The notes: generated from the sequence alone by a model not told the origin. A stretch of DNA of 64,000 nucleotides from Altererythrobacter sp. Root672 (GCF_001427865.1 NZ_LMHH01000001.1:2232001-2296000), one strand, 5' to 3'; shown: positions 16,994 through 26,195, numbered from the stretch's first letter. Numbers and translations are program-made.

Positions 16994-18099
16994 GCGGCCT
17001 CCCGATAGACGGCAAGCGTATGTTGGGCGATCTGGTCCCAGTCGAAGCGGTTGTTGAGGTCTCGCACATTCACGCCGAACTCAGCGGACGGTTGGCCCAT
17101 CCTGTCGGCCAGCGCATCGATATCGCCCACCGGGAAGTAGTTCGCTTCTCCCAAGCCCAGATCGCGATTGGGCTGGATGTCGCTAAGCAGCATCGGGGCA
17201 CCGCAGCGCCCCGCCTCAAGTGCCGTGATCGGCAAGCCCTCGTGAAATGACGGTAGAACGAAGAGGTCGGTGTTTTGATAAAGGGCCTTCAGGACCGGCC
17301 TCGGCTGCTGCCCCGTGAGGATGACGTTTCCGCCCGCCTCTTGCATGATCTTGCGGGCGTAGGCGGAACCGTGATCGGCCCCCCCGGCGATCACCAGTTT
17401 CCGCCCGGTCCCGCTCTTGCGGAACGCGTCGATCAGGTAGTCGAAGCCCTTCTCCGGCACGAACCGACCCACCGCGAGGATGAAGTTCCGGGCCGACACG
17501 CCGAAGCGCGACAGGATCTCGGACGAACCGAGGACATCGTCGCTCAACGCCGGAGCTCCGTTCGGTATGTAGCGGACCTTCGCCGCACAAGTCGGGTACT
17601 GGTGCGCCAGCCTTTCGGCCAGCGAGGGCGACACGGCGATCACGTGATGGGCGTAGTTCAGTCCCCATCGCTCGCCGGTCCGGAGCACCAACTTGGCGAA
17701 CCGGCCCCATTTCGCGCGCTCGTAGTCATCACCGTGATGCGTCATCACGACCTTGAGCCCCATCAGCCTGGCCAAGGGCGTAAGGATCGCCGGGCCGATG
17801 GCGTGTATGTGAAGGACGCGGGCACCCTTCCAGCGAGCGTAGAACACCCCCACCGCGGTCGAGATGATCGCCTCCAAATGCGATTGCCGCGGCGACGGAA
17901 GCGGAGTGATCAGGACGCCCTGACACTGGTCCGGCGCCCCGTCGAGGTAGGGCCGGCGACCCAGCACTTCGATCTCAAACTCGGGCGCGCTTACCGCCAC
18001 ACGCGGGAGCAACTCCTCGCAGTGCGTTTCGACACCACCCATCACGCCGGGAATGCCGCGCAAGCCCGTCACGCACAGGCGAGAGCGTGCAGGATCCAT
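16987..18099 (-). CDS. Glycosyltransferase family 4 (GT-B)
   Basis: The start is set at the ATG at 18099 (370 residues), behind a clear gaggag ribosome site; a longer frame to 18357 has an atypical N-terminus. The protein opens with CVTGLRGIPGVMGGVETHCEEL, the GT4 glycine-rich loop, has a central AVGRFVPEKGFDYLIDAF segment, and ends with PSFHEGLPITALEAGRCGAP, the EX7E-type nucleotide-sugar motif. It probably adds one sugar of the repeat unit. It heads the minus-strand run 12831-18099, divergent from the acyltransferase gene. Confidence 0.88.
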   Translation of the reverse strand: MDPARSRLCVTGLRGIPGVMGGVETHCEELLPRVAVSAPEFEIEVLGRRPYLDGAPDQCQGVLITPLPSPRQSHLEAIISTAVGVFYARWKGARVLHIHAIGPAILTPLARLMGLKVVMTHHGDDYERAKWGRFAKLVLRTGERWGLNYAHHVIAVSPSLAERLAHQYPTCAAKVRYIPNGAPALSDDVLGSSEILSRFGVSARNFILAVGRFVPEKGFDYLIDAFRKSGTGRKLVIAGGADHGSAYARKIMQEAGGNVILTGQQPRPVLKALYQNTDLFVLPSFHEGLPITALEAGRCGAPMLLSDIQPNRDLGLGEANYFPVGDIDALADRMGQPSAEFGVNVRDLNNRFDWDQIAQHTLAVYREAAW

Positions 18100-18333
18100 A
18101 GCAACTCCTCGCCGTCCATTCGACGTTAACACAGCGGTACCGCAGCCTCCCTGTTGCAACGCAGCATACGGCCATGGGGCGGAATGCGTTCCGGCCATTT
18201 GAGGGCAAAGCGCCGAAGTGAGACTGGCTTGAGACGGGCTCACAAAACGCGCCAACTGAGGCCATGGCGCAGAACAAAAGGCGTAATAGACAGTTGGAAG
18301 TACGCAGATGCACAATGGTGCGGAAAGGTGGGT
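18100..18333. promoter_or_regulatory. Divergent intergenic region between GT4 and acyltransferase genes
   Basis: These 234 bp separate divergent exopolysaccharide genes and should hold both promoters. I see ribosome-binding sites at each end (gaggag for the minus gene; ggaaaggtggg for the plus gene) but no convincing -35/-10 pair or operator palindrome. Confidence 0.4.
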
Positions 18334-19035
18334 ATGTCCGAGGTCTCGAAGATCCAACTACGGGAAGAGGAGGTCGATCTCGAAGCGCTCGCCAAACCCC
18401 ATTCGCGCGGTTGCCTCAGATCGTTTCGGGCGCTCCGGCTCTATCTCACCGCCGACCTGCATCGCTACCACGCCGGACGCTTCCACTTCTGGCGCCACTT
18501 CCTGTTTACGCCCGGGTACAAGTACACCTTCTGGATGCGGCTGAGCGGCTACCTGAAGACTGGGCGCATCACTCGGCTGACGCTCTATCCGATCGCCAAG
18601 TTCATCCTGCTGCACTGCCGCTACAAATACGGGATCGCGATCCCTGAATACACCGAGATCGACCCGGGCCTGTTCATCAACCGCTTTGGCGGCATCTACA
18701 TGCACGGCCACACCAAGATCGGGCATGACGTCACCTTGAGCGCGATGACCATGATCGGCCAAACCAACCGCGGTAAACGGGCCGGGACTCCCACGATCGG
18801 TAACCGGGTCTTCATGGGCGTCGGCGCGAAAGTGATCGGCAAAGTGACGGTCGGCGACGATAGCGCGATCGGCGTTTCCGCGCTGGTGACCCGAGACGTG
18901 CCCCCGAACAGCGTGGTGGCAGGTATCCCGGCCAAGGTGATTTCGGAGGAAGGCTCCGAAGGCTACGTCAATCGCACGGTTCCGGCCGAGCTTCTTGCGG
19001 CTTGCTACGCAGCGAACGGGAGGGCGCTGCCTTAG
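18334..19035 (+). CDS. Serine O-acetyltransferase-like (left-handed beta-helix) acyltransferase
   Basis: The ATG at 18334 (233 residues) follows a ggaaagg ribosome site. The N-terminal third is helical. From about residue 120 there are hexapeptide repeats of a left-handed beta-helix: GGIYMHGHTKIGHDVTLS, TIGNRVFMGVGAKVIGKVTVGDDSAIGVSALVTRDVPPNSVVAGIPAKVI. This is the CysE/LbH fold. In an exopolysaccharide cluster it more likely acetylates a sugar than serine. It is the only plus-strand gene in this part and its stop overlaps the convergent GT2 stop by 4 nt. Confidence 0.85.
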   Translation: MSEVSKIQLREEEVDLEALAKPHSRGCLRSFRALRLYLTADLHRYHAGRFHFWRHFLFTPGYKYTFWMRLSGYLKTGRITRLTLYPIAKFILLHCRYKYGIAIPEYTEIDPGLFINRFGGIYMHGHTKIGHDVTLSAMTMIGQTNRGKRAGTPTIGNRVFMGVGAKVIGKVTVGDDSAIGVSALVTRDVPPNSVVAGIPAKVISEEGSEGYVNRTVPAELLAACYAANGRALP

Positions 19036-19997
19036 CTGGCGCCGATCCGCTTCCGTAAACGCATGACCTGCGCGGCAATCCAGTAGCCGGCCATCCTGAT
19101 GCTGTCGCGCAGGCGGGGCGCGTATAGCGCCCGGAAGAACTCGGCCCCGAAGGGCACTCCGTTGCCGGCCGAGTGACGCGCGTAGAGCACCACTTCCTGG
19201 TTCGACAGGCGCTTGAGCAGCGAGCGTTGCTCGGGCGTAACGCCATCCAACAGTTCGGCTATAGTCGAGACGATGACCGGCACGTTCGAATGGCGCGTCG
19301 AACGTGTTACGCGATTGACCGTGTCCTGGTGGAACTCGGCGCTGGAGTGTTCGACGAACACCGCTTCTGAGAGCGCCAGCGCGCGAAGCCACATGTCCTT
19401 GTCCCCGCCACGCCTCGCGCCGTCTTCTGGAAACAGGCCGGCATCGACCAGAAGGTCGGTGCGAATGGCCGTGGCGCCTGTCCAGACAGGGCAGCGCTCG
19501 GTATCGAGCCAGGCCTGGATAAGCAGTTCAAGCGGAAGCGCCCTTCCTGGAACCAGCCGGTTGGAATGCCGGTAAGGCCGACGACCGGCCTCTTCGACTA
19601 TCTCGAACCGGCTGAACGCGCACCCGACGGTTTCGGGACAGTCAGTGATCGCCGTGGAAAGCCCCTCGAGGTGACGATCGCTCCACAAATCGTCGGCATC
19701 GAGGAAGGCGACCCAGTCCCCCTTGGCCGCCCTGATCCCGAGGTTCCTCGCGGCATAGCCGCCAGGTCCGGGCGGGGAGCGCGTCAGAATGCGCACCCGT
19801 TCGTCCTGGATCGCGCGCACGATTTCTAGGCCGCCGTCGGTCGAGCCGTCGTCGATGACGATGATCTCTTCGGGTGGGCGGCTTTGACTCAGTGCGCTGC
19901 GTATCGTGGCTTCGACATGAGGGGCCTTGTTGTACAGCGGCGTGATTACCGAGAAGCGCGGTGCCGCGTTGCCGGGTCCTCGACCGGAAAGCATCAC
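19032..19997 (-). CDS. Glycosyltransferase family 2
   Basis: A 321-residue GT-A protein: FSVITPLYNKAPHVEATIRSAL at the N-terminus, EIIVIDDGSTDGG, and WVAFLDADDLW as the DxD region, all standard for GT2. The start is either GTG at 19997 (GTGA overlap with the upstream stop) or ATG at 19994; both are coupled to the polymerase/ligase gene. Residues after about 230 are helical and basic. It is the last gene of the minus-strand block 19032-25587. Confidence 0.87.
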   Translation of the reverse strand: MMLSGRGPGNAAPRFSVITPLYNKAPHVEATIRSALSQSRPPEEIIVIDDGSTDGGLEIVRAIQDERVRILTRSPPGPGGYAARNLGIRAAKGDWVAFLDADDLWSDRHLEGLSTAITDCPETVGCAFSRFEIVEEAGRRPYRHSNRLVPGRALPLELLIQAWLDTERCPVWTGATAIRTDLLVDAGLFPEDGARRGGDKDMWLRALALSEAVFVEHSSAEFHQDTVNRVTRSTRHSNVPVIVSTIAELLDGVTPEQRSLLKRLSNQEVVLYARHSAGNGVPFGAEFFRALYAPRLRDSIRMAGYWIAAQVMRLRKRIGAS

Positions 19998-21343
19998 AAG
20001 CTACCGTTGAAGCGCAAGGCGCCAAGGTCGGCCGGATCGAACTCCCACTTCGGAGCTCGGCGGTAGTAGGCGTGCATCGTGTGACCCCAGAGATAGCCGT
20101 AGAGAATGAGCCCCTCAATCAACCAGAAGGGCATCGTCGCCATGTTGAGCAAGAGGAAGCTCAGATGCGCCGCCAGGAGCCGGGGCGCGAATTCGCCACT
20201 CCTCGCGGCAAGCACGAAACCGGTGCCGAGAAGCGTGGCGATGGCCCCCACGCCAAGCAGGCCACCGTCGAAAAGCATACCGACGAAGGTGTTGTGGGCG
20301 TAGATCTCAAAGTGATCCTCCCAGGCGTCCGGACCGAAACCGAGCAGGTGCTGGAGCGCGTTTCCGTCGGCCCAGCCGTAGAGATACTGGCTCCAGATAT
20401 AGGCCCGGGCGCTCAGCAGGTCTTGGTCGGCTTGCGTGAAGGAGGCCGGCGGCTTCAGCAGATCGACTTCGCCCTGGAGCAGACTCTTGATCTCGACGAA
20501 GCGTTCGGAAGCTCCCAGCGCGTAAACCACGAGCGCGAGCGCAAGCATCGTCATCCCGATGATCACGGCCGCGCGCAACCTGGGTTCGACCCACCGGCCA
20601 ACCCCCATCGCGGTGGCGTAAAAGCCGAGCGGGAGGATCCCGATCATGGCCGTGCGATAGTTGGCCACCCAGATGCCGGCGGCTGCAGCCACCATGGCTA
20701 TGGTGCGGATCGTGAGGCTGGTGCCCTTGGCGAGGCAGGCCGCGAAGAACAGACCGACCAGCGCGACCGAGAAGGCGGCTTCGTGATTGTACCCGCCGAT
20801 GTAGCTGATCGACCCGTCGGGAGCGACCTTGGGCATTCCCAGCACCACCGAGATCAGCTGCAGCAGCACGAGCGGGCTGAAGGCGAGCAGCACGGCGAGG
20901 CCGAATCCGCGGTCGCTCTCTCGGAGCGCCTGGTAGGTCGCGAGCGCGATCACCAGGAAATAGAGATACTTGATCAGCACATCGAACCCGGGAACCACCC
21001 GCGCGTTCGCCATGGCGCTGAGCAAGGTGACGCCGATGAGCAGGTAGATCGGCAACACCGCCTTGTTCAGCAACAGCGTCTTGCGGACGACCAGAAAGCC
21101 CAGCCCGACAACGAAGATCGAAAACAGCGCGTTGATCGACAGGCCCCCGGCGACCTGCGCGTAAGTGTAGACGTGCAACGCGGACAGCACGAGCCGCATC
21201 CAGATCGCAAAGACGACGAAGCGGGCCGCCAGCCCCTGCGCGATCCACAGCGCGAAAACGGCGCCGAGCGTGAGTACGCAGAGTGCCGGAAGCAGCGCGT
21301 AGGCCGGAAGCATCGGGGCTACGTCGGAGAAACTGTCGCTCAT
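19994..21343 (-). CDS. O-antigen ligase/polymerase (Wzy/WaaL-like) membrane protein
   Basis: Starting at the ATG at 21343 (ATGA overlap with the EEP gene) gives 449 residues with about ten or eleven TM helices and one large periplasmic loop (about 300-380) that ends in FGPDAWEDHFEIYAHNTFVGMLFDGG. The H/N in that segment fits the Wzy_C (PF04932) motif of O-antigen ligases and polymerases. In this cluster with Wzx and Wzc partners, polymerisation of the exopolysaccharide repeat unit is the most likely role; ligase activity cannot be excluded. Confidence 0.8.
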   Translation of the reverse strand: MSDSFSDVAPMLPAYALLPALCVLTLGAVFALWIAQGLAARFVVFAIWMRLVLSALHVYTYAQVAGGLSINALFSIFVVGLGFLVVRKTLLLNKAVLPIYLLIGVTLLSAMANARVVPGFDVLIKYLYFLVIALATYQALRESDRGFGLAVLLAFSPLVLLQLISVVLGMPKVAPDGSISYIGGYNHEAAFSVALVGLFFAACLAKGTSLTIRTIAMVAAAAGIWVANYRTAMIGILPLGFYATAMGVGRWVEPRLRAAVIIGMTMLALALVVYALGASERFVEIKSLLQGEVDLLKPPASFTQADQDLLSARAYIWSQYLYGWADGNALQHLLGFGPDAWEDHFEIYAHNTFVGMLFDGGLLGVGAIATLLGTGFVLAARSGEFAPRLLAAHLSFLLLNMATMPFWLIEGLILYGYLWGHTMHAYYRRAPKWEFDPADLGALRFNGSL

Positions 21344-22314
21344 CCGCCTGCCACCGTCGGATTGGCGAACACCAGGTCGGCCCGGATGGCGTGATGGTCC
21401 GACCCCACGGCCGGCAGCACCTCCACGTTCTGCACCGACCACTGCGGCCCGGTGTAGACATGATCGATGGGCAGGAACGGAACCGGCCACGAAAGGCCAG
21501 CAAACCGCGCCGGGAAACTGAACGCCGCGCGGGTGCCCCGGCTGAGCGGTGCGAGATCGCTATCTAGCTGCCCCATGGCCGAACTCCACGGCGTCAGGTT
21601 GAAGTCGCCAGCCAGGATCAATCGCTGCGTCCCAAGCGCGGCGAGCGCGTCTGGCAGATCATTGCGCCATTCGGCCTGGCGCTCGGCGGGGAGCGGCCAT
21701 GGCTGGTGATAAGTGACGATCGGAAACTGCGTCCCGTCCTCGAGCTTCACCGTCGCCCAGAGGAGCGGCGGGCCGAACGCCGCGCCATCGGCTGCCCGGG
21801 CGCGGTAGCGCGCTTCAGTGAGCGGCAGCCGCGAATAGATCGCGGCGGAGCAGCCTTCGCGGCAGGGGCTGTAATAGGGAAAGCGCTGCTTGAGCCGCTG
21901 GTGATAGGGCGCAACCGCGCCGTCGGTCTCCTGCAGCACAACGATATCCGCATCGCTGGCGAGCAAGGCGTCGATGGTCCCGACCGGATCGGAGTTCACC
22001 ACGCCGACGTTCTGCGTAATCAGGGTCAGCCGCTGGCCTGAGGCGGCCGACGCATGCGCTCGTCCGGTAGTCGCAACCTCCGGGACTATCGCCACCGCCG
22101 TGACAACGAGGACGCAAGCAGCAACGCCCTGCATCAGGGCGGGCATCTTGCCCCGTCCCGGAATGAGGGCCGCCAGCGCGAACAGCGGAGCGAACGGCAG
22201 GAACGAGGTGAAGGCATCGATAGTCCCGGACAGCCGCCCGAGCGGCAAGGTCAGCACGATCGCGACGGCGATCATGAGGCACGCTTGGCGCCAGCGGATG
22301 CGCCCCGAAGTCAT
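21340..22314 (-). CDS. Membrane-anchored endonuclease/exonuclease/phosphatase (EEP) domain protein
   Basis: A 324-residue protein. Three hydrophobic segments (about 12-30, 35-52, 60-80) precede an EEP fold with all core motifs: LITQNV, VVLQETDG, LAGDFNLTPW, PIDHVYTG and the catalytic GSDHHAI near the C-terminus. The topology puts the catalytic domain outside the cytoplasm, so a phosphodiester or phosphomonoester of an envelope molecule is a likelier substrate than DNA. It is coupled by ATGA overlaps to the polymerase/ligase downstream and to the GT4 upstream. Confidence 0.8.
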   Translation of the reverse strand: MTSGRIRWRQACLMIAVAIVLTLPLGRLSGTIDAFTSFLPFAPLFALAALIPGRGKMPALMQGVAACVLVVTAVAIVPEVATTGRAHASAASGQRLTLITQNVGVVNSDPVGTIDALLASDADIVVLQETDGAVAPYHQRLKQRFPYYSPCREGCSAAIYSRLPLTEARYRARAADGAAFGPPLLWATVKLEDGTQFPIVTYHQPWPLPAERQAEWRNDLPDALAALGTQRLILAGDFNLTPWSSAMGQLDSDLAPLSRGTRAAFSFPARFAGLSWPVPFLPIDHVYTGPQWSVQNVEVLPAVGSDHHAIRADLVFANPTVAGG

Positions 22315-23447
22315 GACCGGATCGTTCCGTTCCCGATGACGGACTCGATGATCTGCCAGTAAGCCCCAACCGCCTTGTCGACACTGAACTCGGCCGCCCG
22401 GCGCCTGCCTCGCTCGCCGAACGCCCGGCTGACGCTCCGGTCCCCCATGAGGGCAATGGCTTCGGCCATCGCTGGAACATCATTGGCCGGGACCAGAAGA
22501 CCGCCCTCACCCTCGGCCGCCTTGGCGCCGTCGAGACTTGTCGCCAGAACCTCCGACGGCCCAGAGCGGCAATCGGTAGCGACCACCGGCAGGCCGACCG
22601 CCATCGCCTCGACCAGCGCATTGGGAAAGCCCTCGGCATTGGAACTCAGCACGAAAAGGCCGGCGCGGGCCAGCAGTGCATAAGGGTTCTCGATGAAGCC
22701 GGGCATGACCAGCCGTTCGCCAAGGCCCACTCGATCGGCGAGCGCGCGTAGCTCCGCCTCAAGCGGTCCGGTGCCGATCAGCACCAGCCGCCCGCTCCGG
22801 CCGCTGCGAGCGAAGGCCTCAATCGCCAGGGCGAAGTTCTTGTTCGGAACCAGGCGCCCCATGGCGATGCAATCGTCGCCGCGAATGTCGATCGCAGGCT
22901 CCTCCGCAGCGAGCCTGGCAATCCTGTCGAGATCGACCGGGTTGAAAACGACGGAAATCCGCTGCCGCTCGACGCCGAAGTCGCGGACGAGCGTGTCGGC
23001 AACCCCGCTCGAGACCGCGATCACGGCCGCCGCACGCGGGTAGGTGAGCCGGACCAGGAACCGGCTCGCCCAAGCGAAGCGCCCAGTGGCGAGGTGAGCT
23101 GCCGTGTCGACACGTTCGCTGATGACGAAAGGCCTCCGTCGCACGATCATGGCGAAGGCAGCGGCAACGTTAGCTCGGGTCAGGAAGGAGACCGCAAGCT
23201 GGGCCTTCTCCCGCCTTGCCTCTCGGGTCAGCCCGGCGATGCTGAGGGGCAAGCTGTGCCGGCTGTCCAGTTGCCGGACGCCCATGTCGCGCGGCAGCTC
23301 GTACGCCCGGTCCTCACGATCGAGCAGCGTCACCGAGACGTCGTAATCGCGTCGATAAGGCGCAGACGCGGACAGGATGGTGCTGAACACTCGCTCCGCT
23401 CCCCCACCCGCCAGCGAGTTGATGACAAACACGACCCGTTTGCTCAT
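22311..23447 (-). CDS. Glycosyltransferase family 4
   Basis: The ATG at 23447 (378 residues; MSKRVVFVINSLAGGGAERVF) is preferred over a start 10 codons upstream because it falls 4 bp after the BY-kinase stop. The GGGAERVF loop, the AMGRLVPNKNFALAIEAF donor-domain start and the SSNAEGFPNALVEAMAVGLPVVATD C-terminal motif place it in GT4. The retaining enzyme probably adds one sugar of the exopolysaccharide repeat. It overlaps the EEP gene by 4 nt. Confidence 0.88.
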   Translation of the reverse strand: MSKRVVFVINSLAGGGAERVFSTILSASAPYRRDYDVSVTLLDREDRAYELPRDMGVRQLDSRHSLPLSIAGLTREARREKAQLAVSFLTRANVAAAFAMIVRRRPFVISERVDTAAHLATGRFAWASRFLVRLTYPRAAAVIAVSSGVADTLVRDFGVERQRISVVFNPVDLDRIARLAAEEPAIDIRGDDCIAMGRLVPNKNFALAIEAFARSGRSGRLVLIGTGPLEAELRALADRVGLGERLVMPGFIENPYALLARAGLFVLSSNAEGFPNALVEAMAVGLPVVATDCRSGPSEVLATSLDGAKAAEGEGGLLVPANDVPAMAEAIALMGDRSVSRAFGERGRRRAAEFSVDKAVGAYWQIIESVIGNGTIRS

Positions 23448-23451
23448 CGGA

Positions 23452-25587
23452 TCAGGCGGGTTCCTTCTCGTACTCACGGTAGAGATGCGTCTCGGCGCTC
23501 GATTTCGCCTGGGCGCGGATATCGACCATGTTGAGCACCGCCCCGGCCACGTCCGCCCCCGAACGCTCGAGCAGGTCGAGCGCCATGCGAGCGGTATGGA
23601 CGGGCGTATCGCGCCAGCGCATCACGAACAGCGTCTTGTCGGCCATCGCAGCCAGCGCCCGTGCCTCGGCGATCTGCAGCACCGGCGCGGTGTCGATCAC
23701 GACCAGGTCGAAGCGCTGCTCCAAGGTGTCGATCAGCTGTTGCATCTTGTCCGAGGCGAACATGTCGTAATCCGGATCGTCGCCGGTAAGTTGCGGAAGG
23801 ACGCTCAACCCGGTTTCCAGGTCGATAATCAGCGCGTCCTCAAGCGTGGCGGTGCCGGCCAGGACTTGGGCCAGTCCGACGGGGCCAGGTCTGAACTCAC
23901 GGCTCGACCCGCGCTGGCGCTCGTCGCAATCGACCAGCACCACGCGCTGGCCAAGCTTTGCGGTCGTCCGCGCCAGCGTCAGAGCGATCGTCGTCTTGCC
24001 TTCGTGGGGGATCGAGGAGATCACCGCGACACTGCGCGCATCCCGGTCGCCGCGGCCAATCCGCAGGACCGTGCGGATCGAGCGGAAGGTCTCTCCGAAC
24101 AACGAGCCGCTGTTCGTGAGGGCATAGTCACTCGCCTCCAACGGCGCATGCACCGCGTGCGAGCCGCCGTTGACCGTAGCAAGATCAGGTGCCGACGCGA
24201 GAACTGGAACGCCGAGCGAGGTCTCCAGCTCGCGCCGGGTCCGCACGCCACGCTCAAGCATTTCAAGCAGCAGCACGATCACGGCCGACGCTGCCAGCCC
24301 GGCGAGGATGCCGACGAGCAGGTAGACTGAGAGATTAGGCGAAATGGCGGCGCGCGGAACCGGCGCGAGCGATACGATATAGGCGCTGCCGCGCTCGGTG
24401 CCCTGCGTCGCGATGGCTTGGCGGTAGCGCTCCAGCATGGCCGAATAGAGGACCCGCGCGGCCTCGGCATTGCGCTGCAGATCGGCCAATTGAACCGACG
24501 CGCGATTACCCGCCCGCACATTTCCGATCACTTCGCCGACCGAGCCGCTGAGCGAGCCGGCCTGGCTACCTACTGCCCTGGCCTCCGCTGTGAGGCTCCT
24601 GCTTAGACGTCCGGTTTCCTCGGCAATCTTGCTTCGGACTACTGCCAGCTCTTCGTGAAGCGGCGCCATCTCGGGATAGTTGGGCCCGTAGCGCACGCTC
24701 ATCGAAGCTTCCTTGGCGACCAGTCGGGCTTCTTCGGTACGCAGCTGACTTATGACCGGAGAGTCGAGCACCCCGGCCACGTCGCCGGTGCGCCCGCTCG
24801 CGGCGCGCGAAGCGGCGGCGGCTTGCTGCGACTGAGCCTGGGCACGCATGCCGTTGATCGTGGCGATCTGTTGCTGCGCGGTGGCATTGTCGTTGTAGAT
24901 ATCGACCAAGTTGGTCTGGTCGCGATAAGTGGCGACGGCGGCCTCTGCCTGCTGGACATCTTCGCGAAGCATCTCGAGCCGCTCGGCGAGCAAGGCGACC
25001 TGCTCGTTGGTTTCCGCCGACAGACCCTGGCGTTGGGAGTCGAGATAGACCTTGGCCGCCGTGTTAACGATATCGGTCGGTGTCTGAGGGTCGCCCCAGG
25101 CAAAGCTGATCCCGATCGCGTAGGAGGTGCCCTCACGCCTGACGTCGAGGCCGTTGCGCACGACGTCGATAGCGCGGGCCCGCGCAGCCGGCAGGGCGTC
25201 CGCGCCAGGAGCCTGTCCATCGGCGGCGAAGCCGAAGCCCGGTCGCCGTGCGAGGTCGAGCTGGTCGACCACTCCAGCGGCGATGGTCGGCGATTGGAGG
25301 ATCTGGACTTCGGTGTCGACCGTGGAGGAGTCGGTCATCGCAGGCCGCTCGCGTGTGGACTCCACGGGAACCAGGTCTTCCACCTGCCGCTCGATCGCAA
25401 CCTGTGCCGTGGCGGAATAGGTCGGACTCGCGGCGGTATAGGCGATGATCGCGCTCAAAAAGGCGATCCCCATCACCGCAGCGATCGCAAGACCGCGCCG
25501 GCGAATGATCGAGGCGATTCCGCGAATATCGATCAGGCCGGGCTCAGGGGCTCGGCGACCGAAACTACTGGTGAGTGCGTCCATCAT
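23452..25587 (-). CDS. Polysaccharide co-polymerase / BY-type tyrosine autokinase (Wzc-like)
   Basis: A 711-residue protein. A Wzz domain has one TM at about 33-55 and a second near 415-440, with a long coiled-coil periplasmic part between. A cytoplasmic BY-kinase domain follows: Walker A PHEGKTT at 527-533, Walker A' VVLVDCDE at about 549-556, Walker B VVIDTAP with D632. The C-terminal Tyr cluster is reduced to Y703 and Y706. It controls chain length and export with the polymerase. The A' motif lacks the common DLR-P form. It is first in the minus-strand block and should be driven from the 25588-26235 region. Confidence 0.9.
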   Translation of the reverse strand: MMDALTSSFGRRAPEPGLIDIRGIASIIRRRGLAIAAVMGIAFLSAIIAYTAASPTYSATAQVAIERQVEDLVPVESTRERPAMTDSSTVDTEVQILQSPTIAAGVVDQLDLARRPGFGFAADGQAPGADALPAARARAIDVVRNGLDVRREGTSYAIGISFAWGDPQTPTDIVNTAAKVYLDSQRQGLSAETNEQVALLAERLEMLREDVQQAEAAVATYRDQTNLVDIYNDNATAQQQIATINGMRAQAQSQQAAAASRAASGRTGDVAGVLDSPVISQLRTEEARLVAKEASMSVRYGPNYPEMAPLHEELAVVRSKIAEETGRLSRSLTAEARAVGSQAGSLSGSVGEVIGNVRAGNRASVQLADLQRNAEAARVLYSAMLERYRQAIATQGTERGSAYIVSLAPVPRAAISPNLSVYLLVGILAGLAASAVIVLLLEMLERGVRTRRELETSLGVPVLASAPDLATVNGGSHAVHAPLEASDYALTNSGSLFGETFRSIRTVLRIGRGDRDARSVAVISSIPHEGKTTIALTLARTTAKLGQRVVLVDCDERQRGSSREFRPGPVGLAQVLAGTATLEDALIIDLETGLSVLPQLTGDDPDYDMFASDKMQQLIDTLEQRFDLVVIDTAPVLQIAEARALAAMADKTLFVMRWRDTPVHTARMALDLLERSGADVAGAVLNMVDIRAQAKSSAETHLYREYEKEPA

Positions 25588-25892
25588 CGTTCCTTGAATG
25601 ACGTCCGCCCTTCGACATCCTCAACTGACGCAAATCCTTGTGTCTCGCGAGCGTTCCACGGTCGGTCCAAAGGCGATGTTGCAGTGCGAAGGCGATCATT
25701 CTCGCTTTTTTTAGTTTCACCCCAGGAACTTAGTTTGGCCGCGCCCATTTCAAGCACAGAAGGAAATGCGACCAAGTGTTCAGCAATTCGGTTGAGCGCT
25801 TGAGCGAAGGGACGCTTGGGTGTATTCAAAACATAGGCCGCCGGTGACAGTGGTTTGAAAACGAGCGGCCAGAGGATGCTGGCAAAGATATC
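25588..25892. other. Intergenic leader upstream of the BY-kinase gene
   Basis: About 300 bp without a convincing gene. An 81-codon minus-strand frame here (to 25829) has no family features and is probably chance. The region must hold the promoter of the minus-strand exopolysaccharide block. It contains a local A/T-rich stretch with a T7 run near 25701-25711, but I could not define promoter boxes. Confidence 0.35.
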
Positions 25893-26030
25893 GTGAAGCT
25901 AGAAGACGTTAAGAGCCGCGCCGTGTTGTCGGCGCCCGATACCGTACCCAGGAAGTCGGTAATCGCGTTCGGCGCCGCGTTGGCGGTTGGCCTGCTCGCG
26001 TGGGTGAGCGTCTATCTGCTGATATTCTGA
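25893..26030 (+). CDS. Small single-TM protein (45 residues)
   Basis: A short frame with GTG start at 25893 encodes a hydrophilic N-terminus of about 20 residues, then one clear TM helix (residues 23-45, rich in A/V/L/I/F), ending directly after the helix. The basic residues R20-K21 before the helix predict an N-in orientation. No strong ribosome site precedes the GTG, so the start is uncertain. It lies between the divergent BY-kinase gene and the initiating transferase gene, so a role in exopolysaccharide assembly is possible. Confidence 0.5.
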   Translation: MKLEDVKSRAVLSAPDTVPRKSVIAFGAALAVGLLAWVSVYLLIF

Positions 26031-26098
26031 CAGCCAGGATTAGGATCGGGGGCGCCGTTTTACCGGCCGAAGCGATCCGCTAAGTTGCTGTTACACGA

Positions 26099-26123
26099 CG
26101 ACGCCGGACCATTTTCGGCGTCG
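26099..26123 (+). other. Stem-loop in the leader of the initiating transferase gene
   Basis: A perfect 8-bp inverted repeat (CGACGCCG / CGGCGTCG) with a 9-nt loop, not followed by a T-run, 73 nt before the intrinsic terminator at 26196. It could be an RNA hairpin in the untranslated leader and is a candidate partner of an attenuation switch. Confidence 0.4.
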
Positions 26124-26195
26124 CGATTGTCGCTGATCGCACAATTTCCTCCGTTCGGCGCTACGCTCGGAACATTCCTGCCCATCGCTCGTGAA

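Noticed and set aside
25584-25829. 81-codon minus-strand frame just upstream of the BY-kinase gene
   Set aside because: No ribosome site or family features; the region is more likely promoter and leader. The 4-nt overlap with the kinase start made it worth noting.
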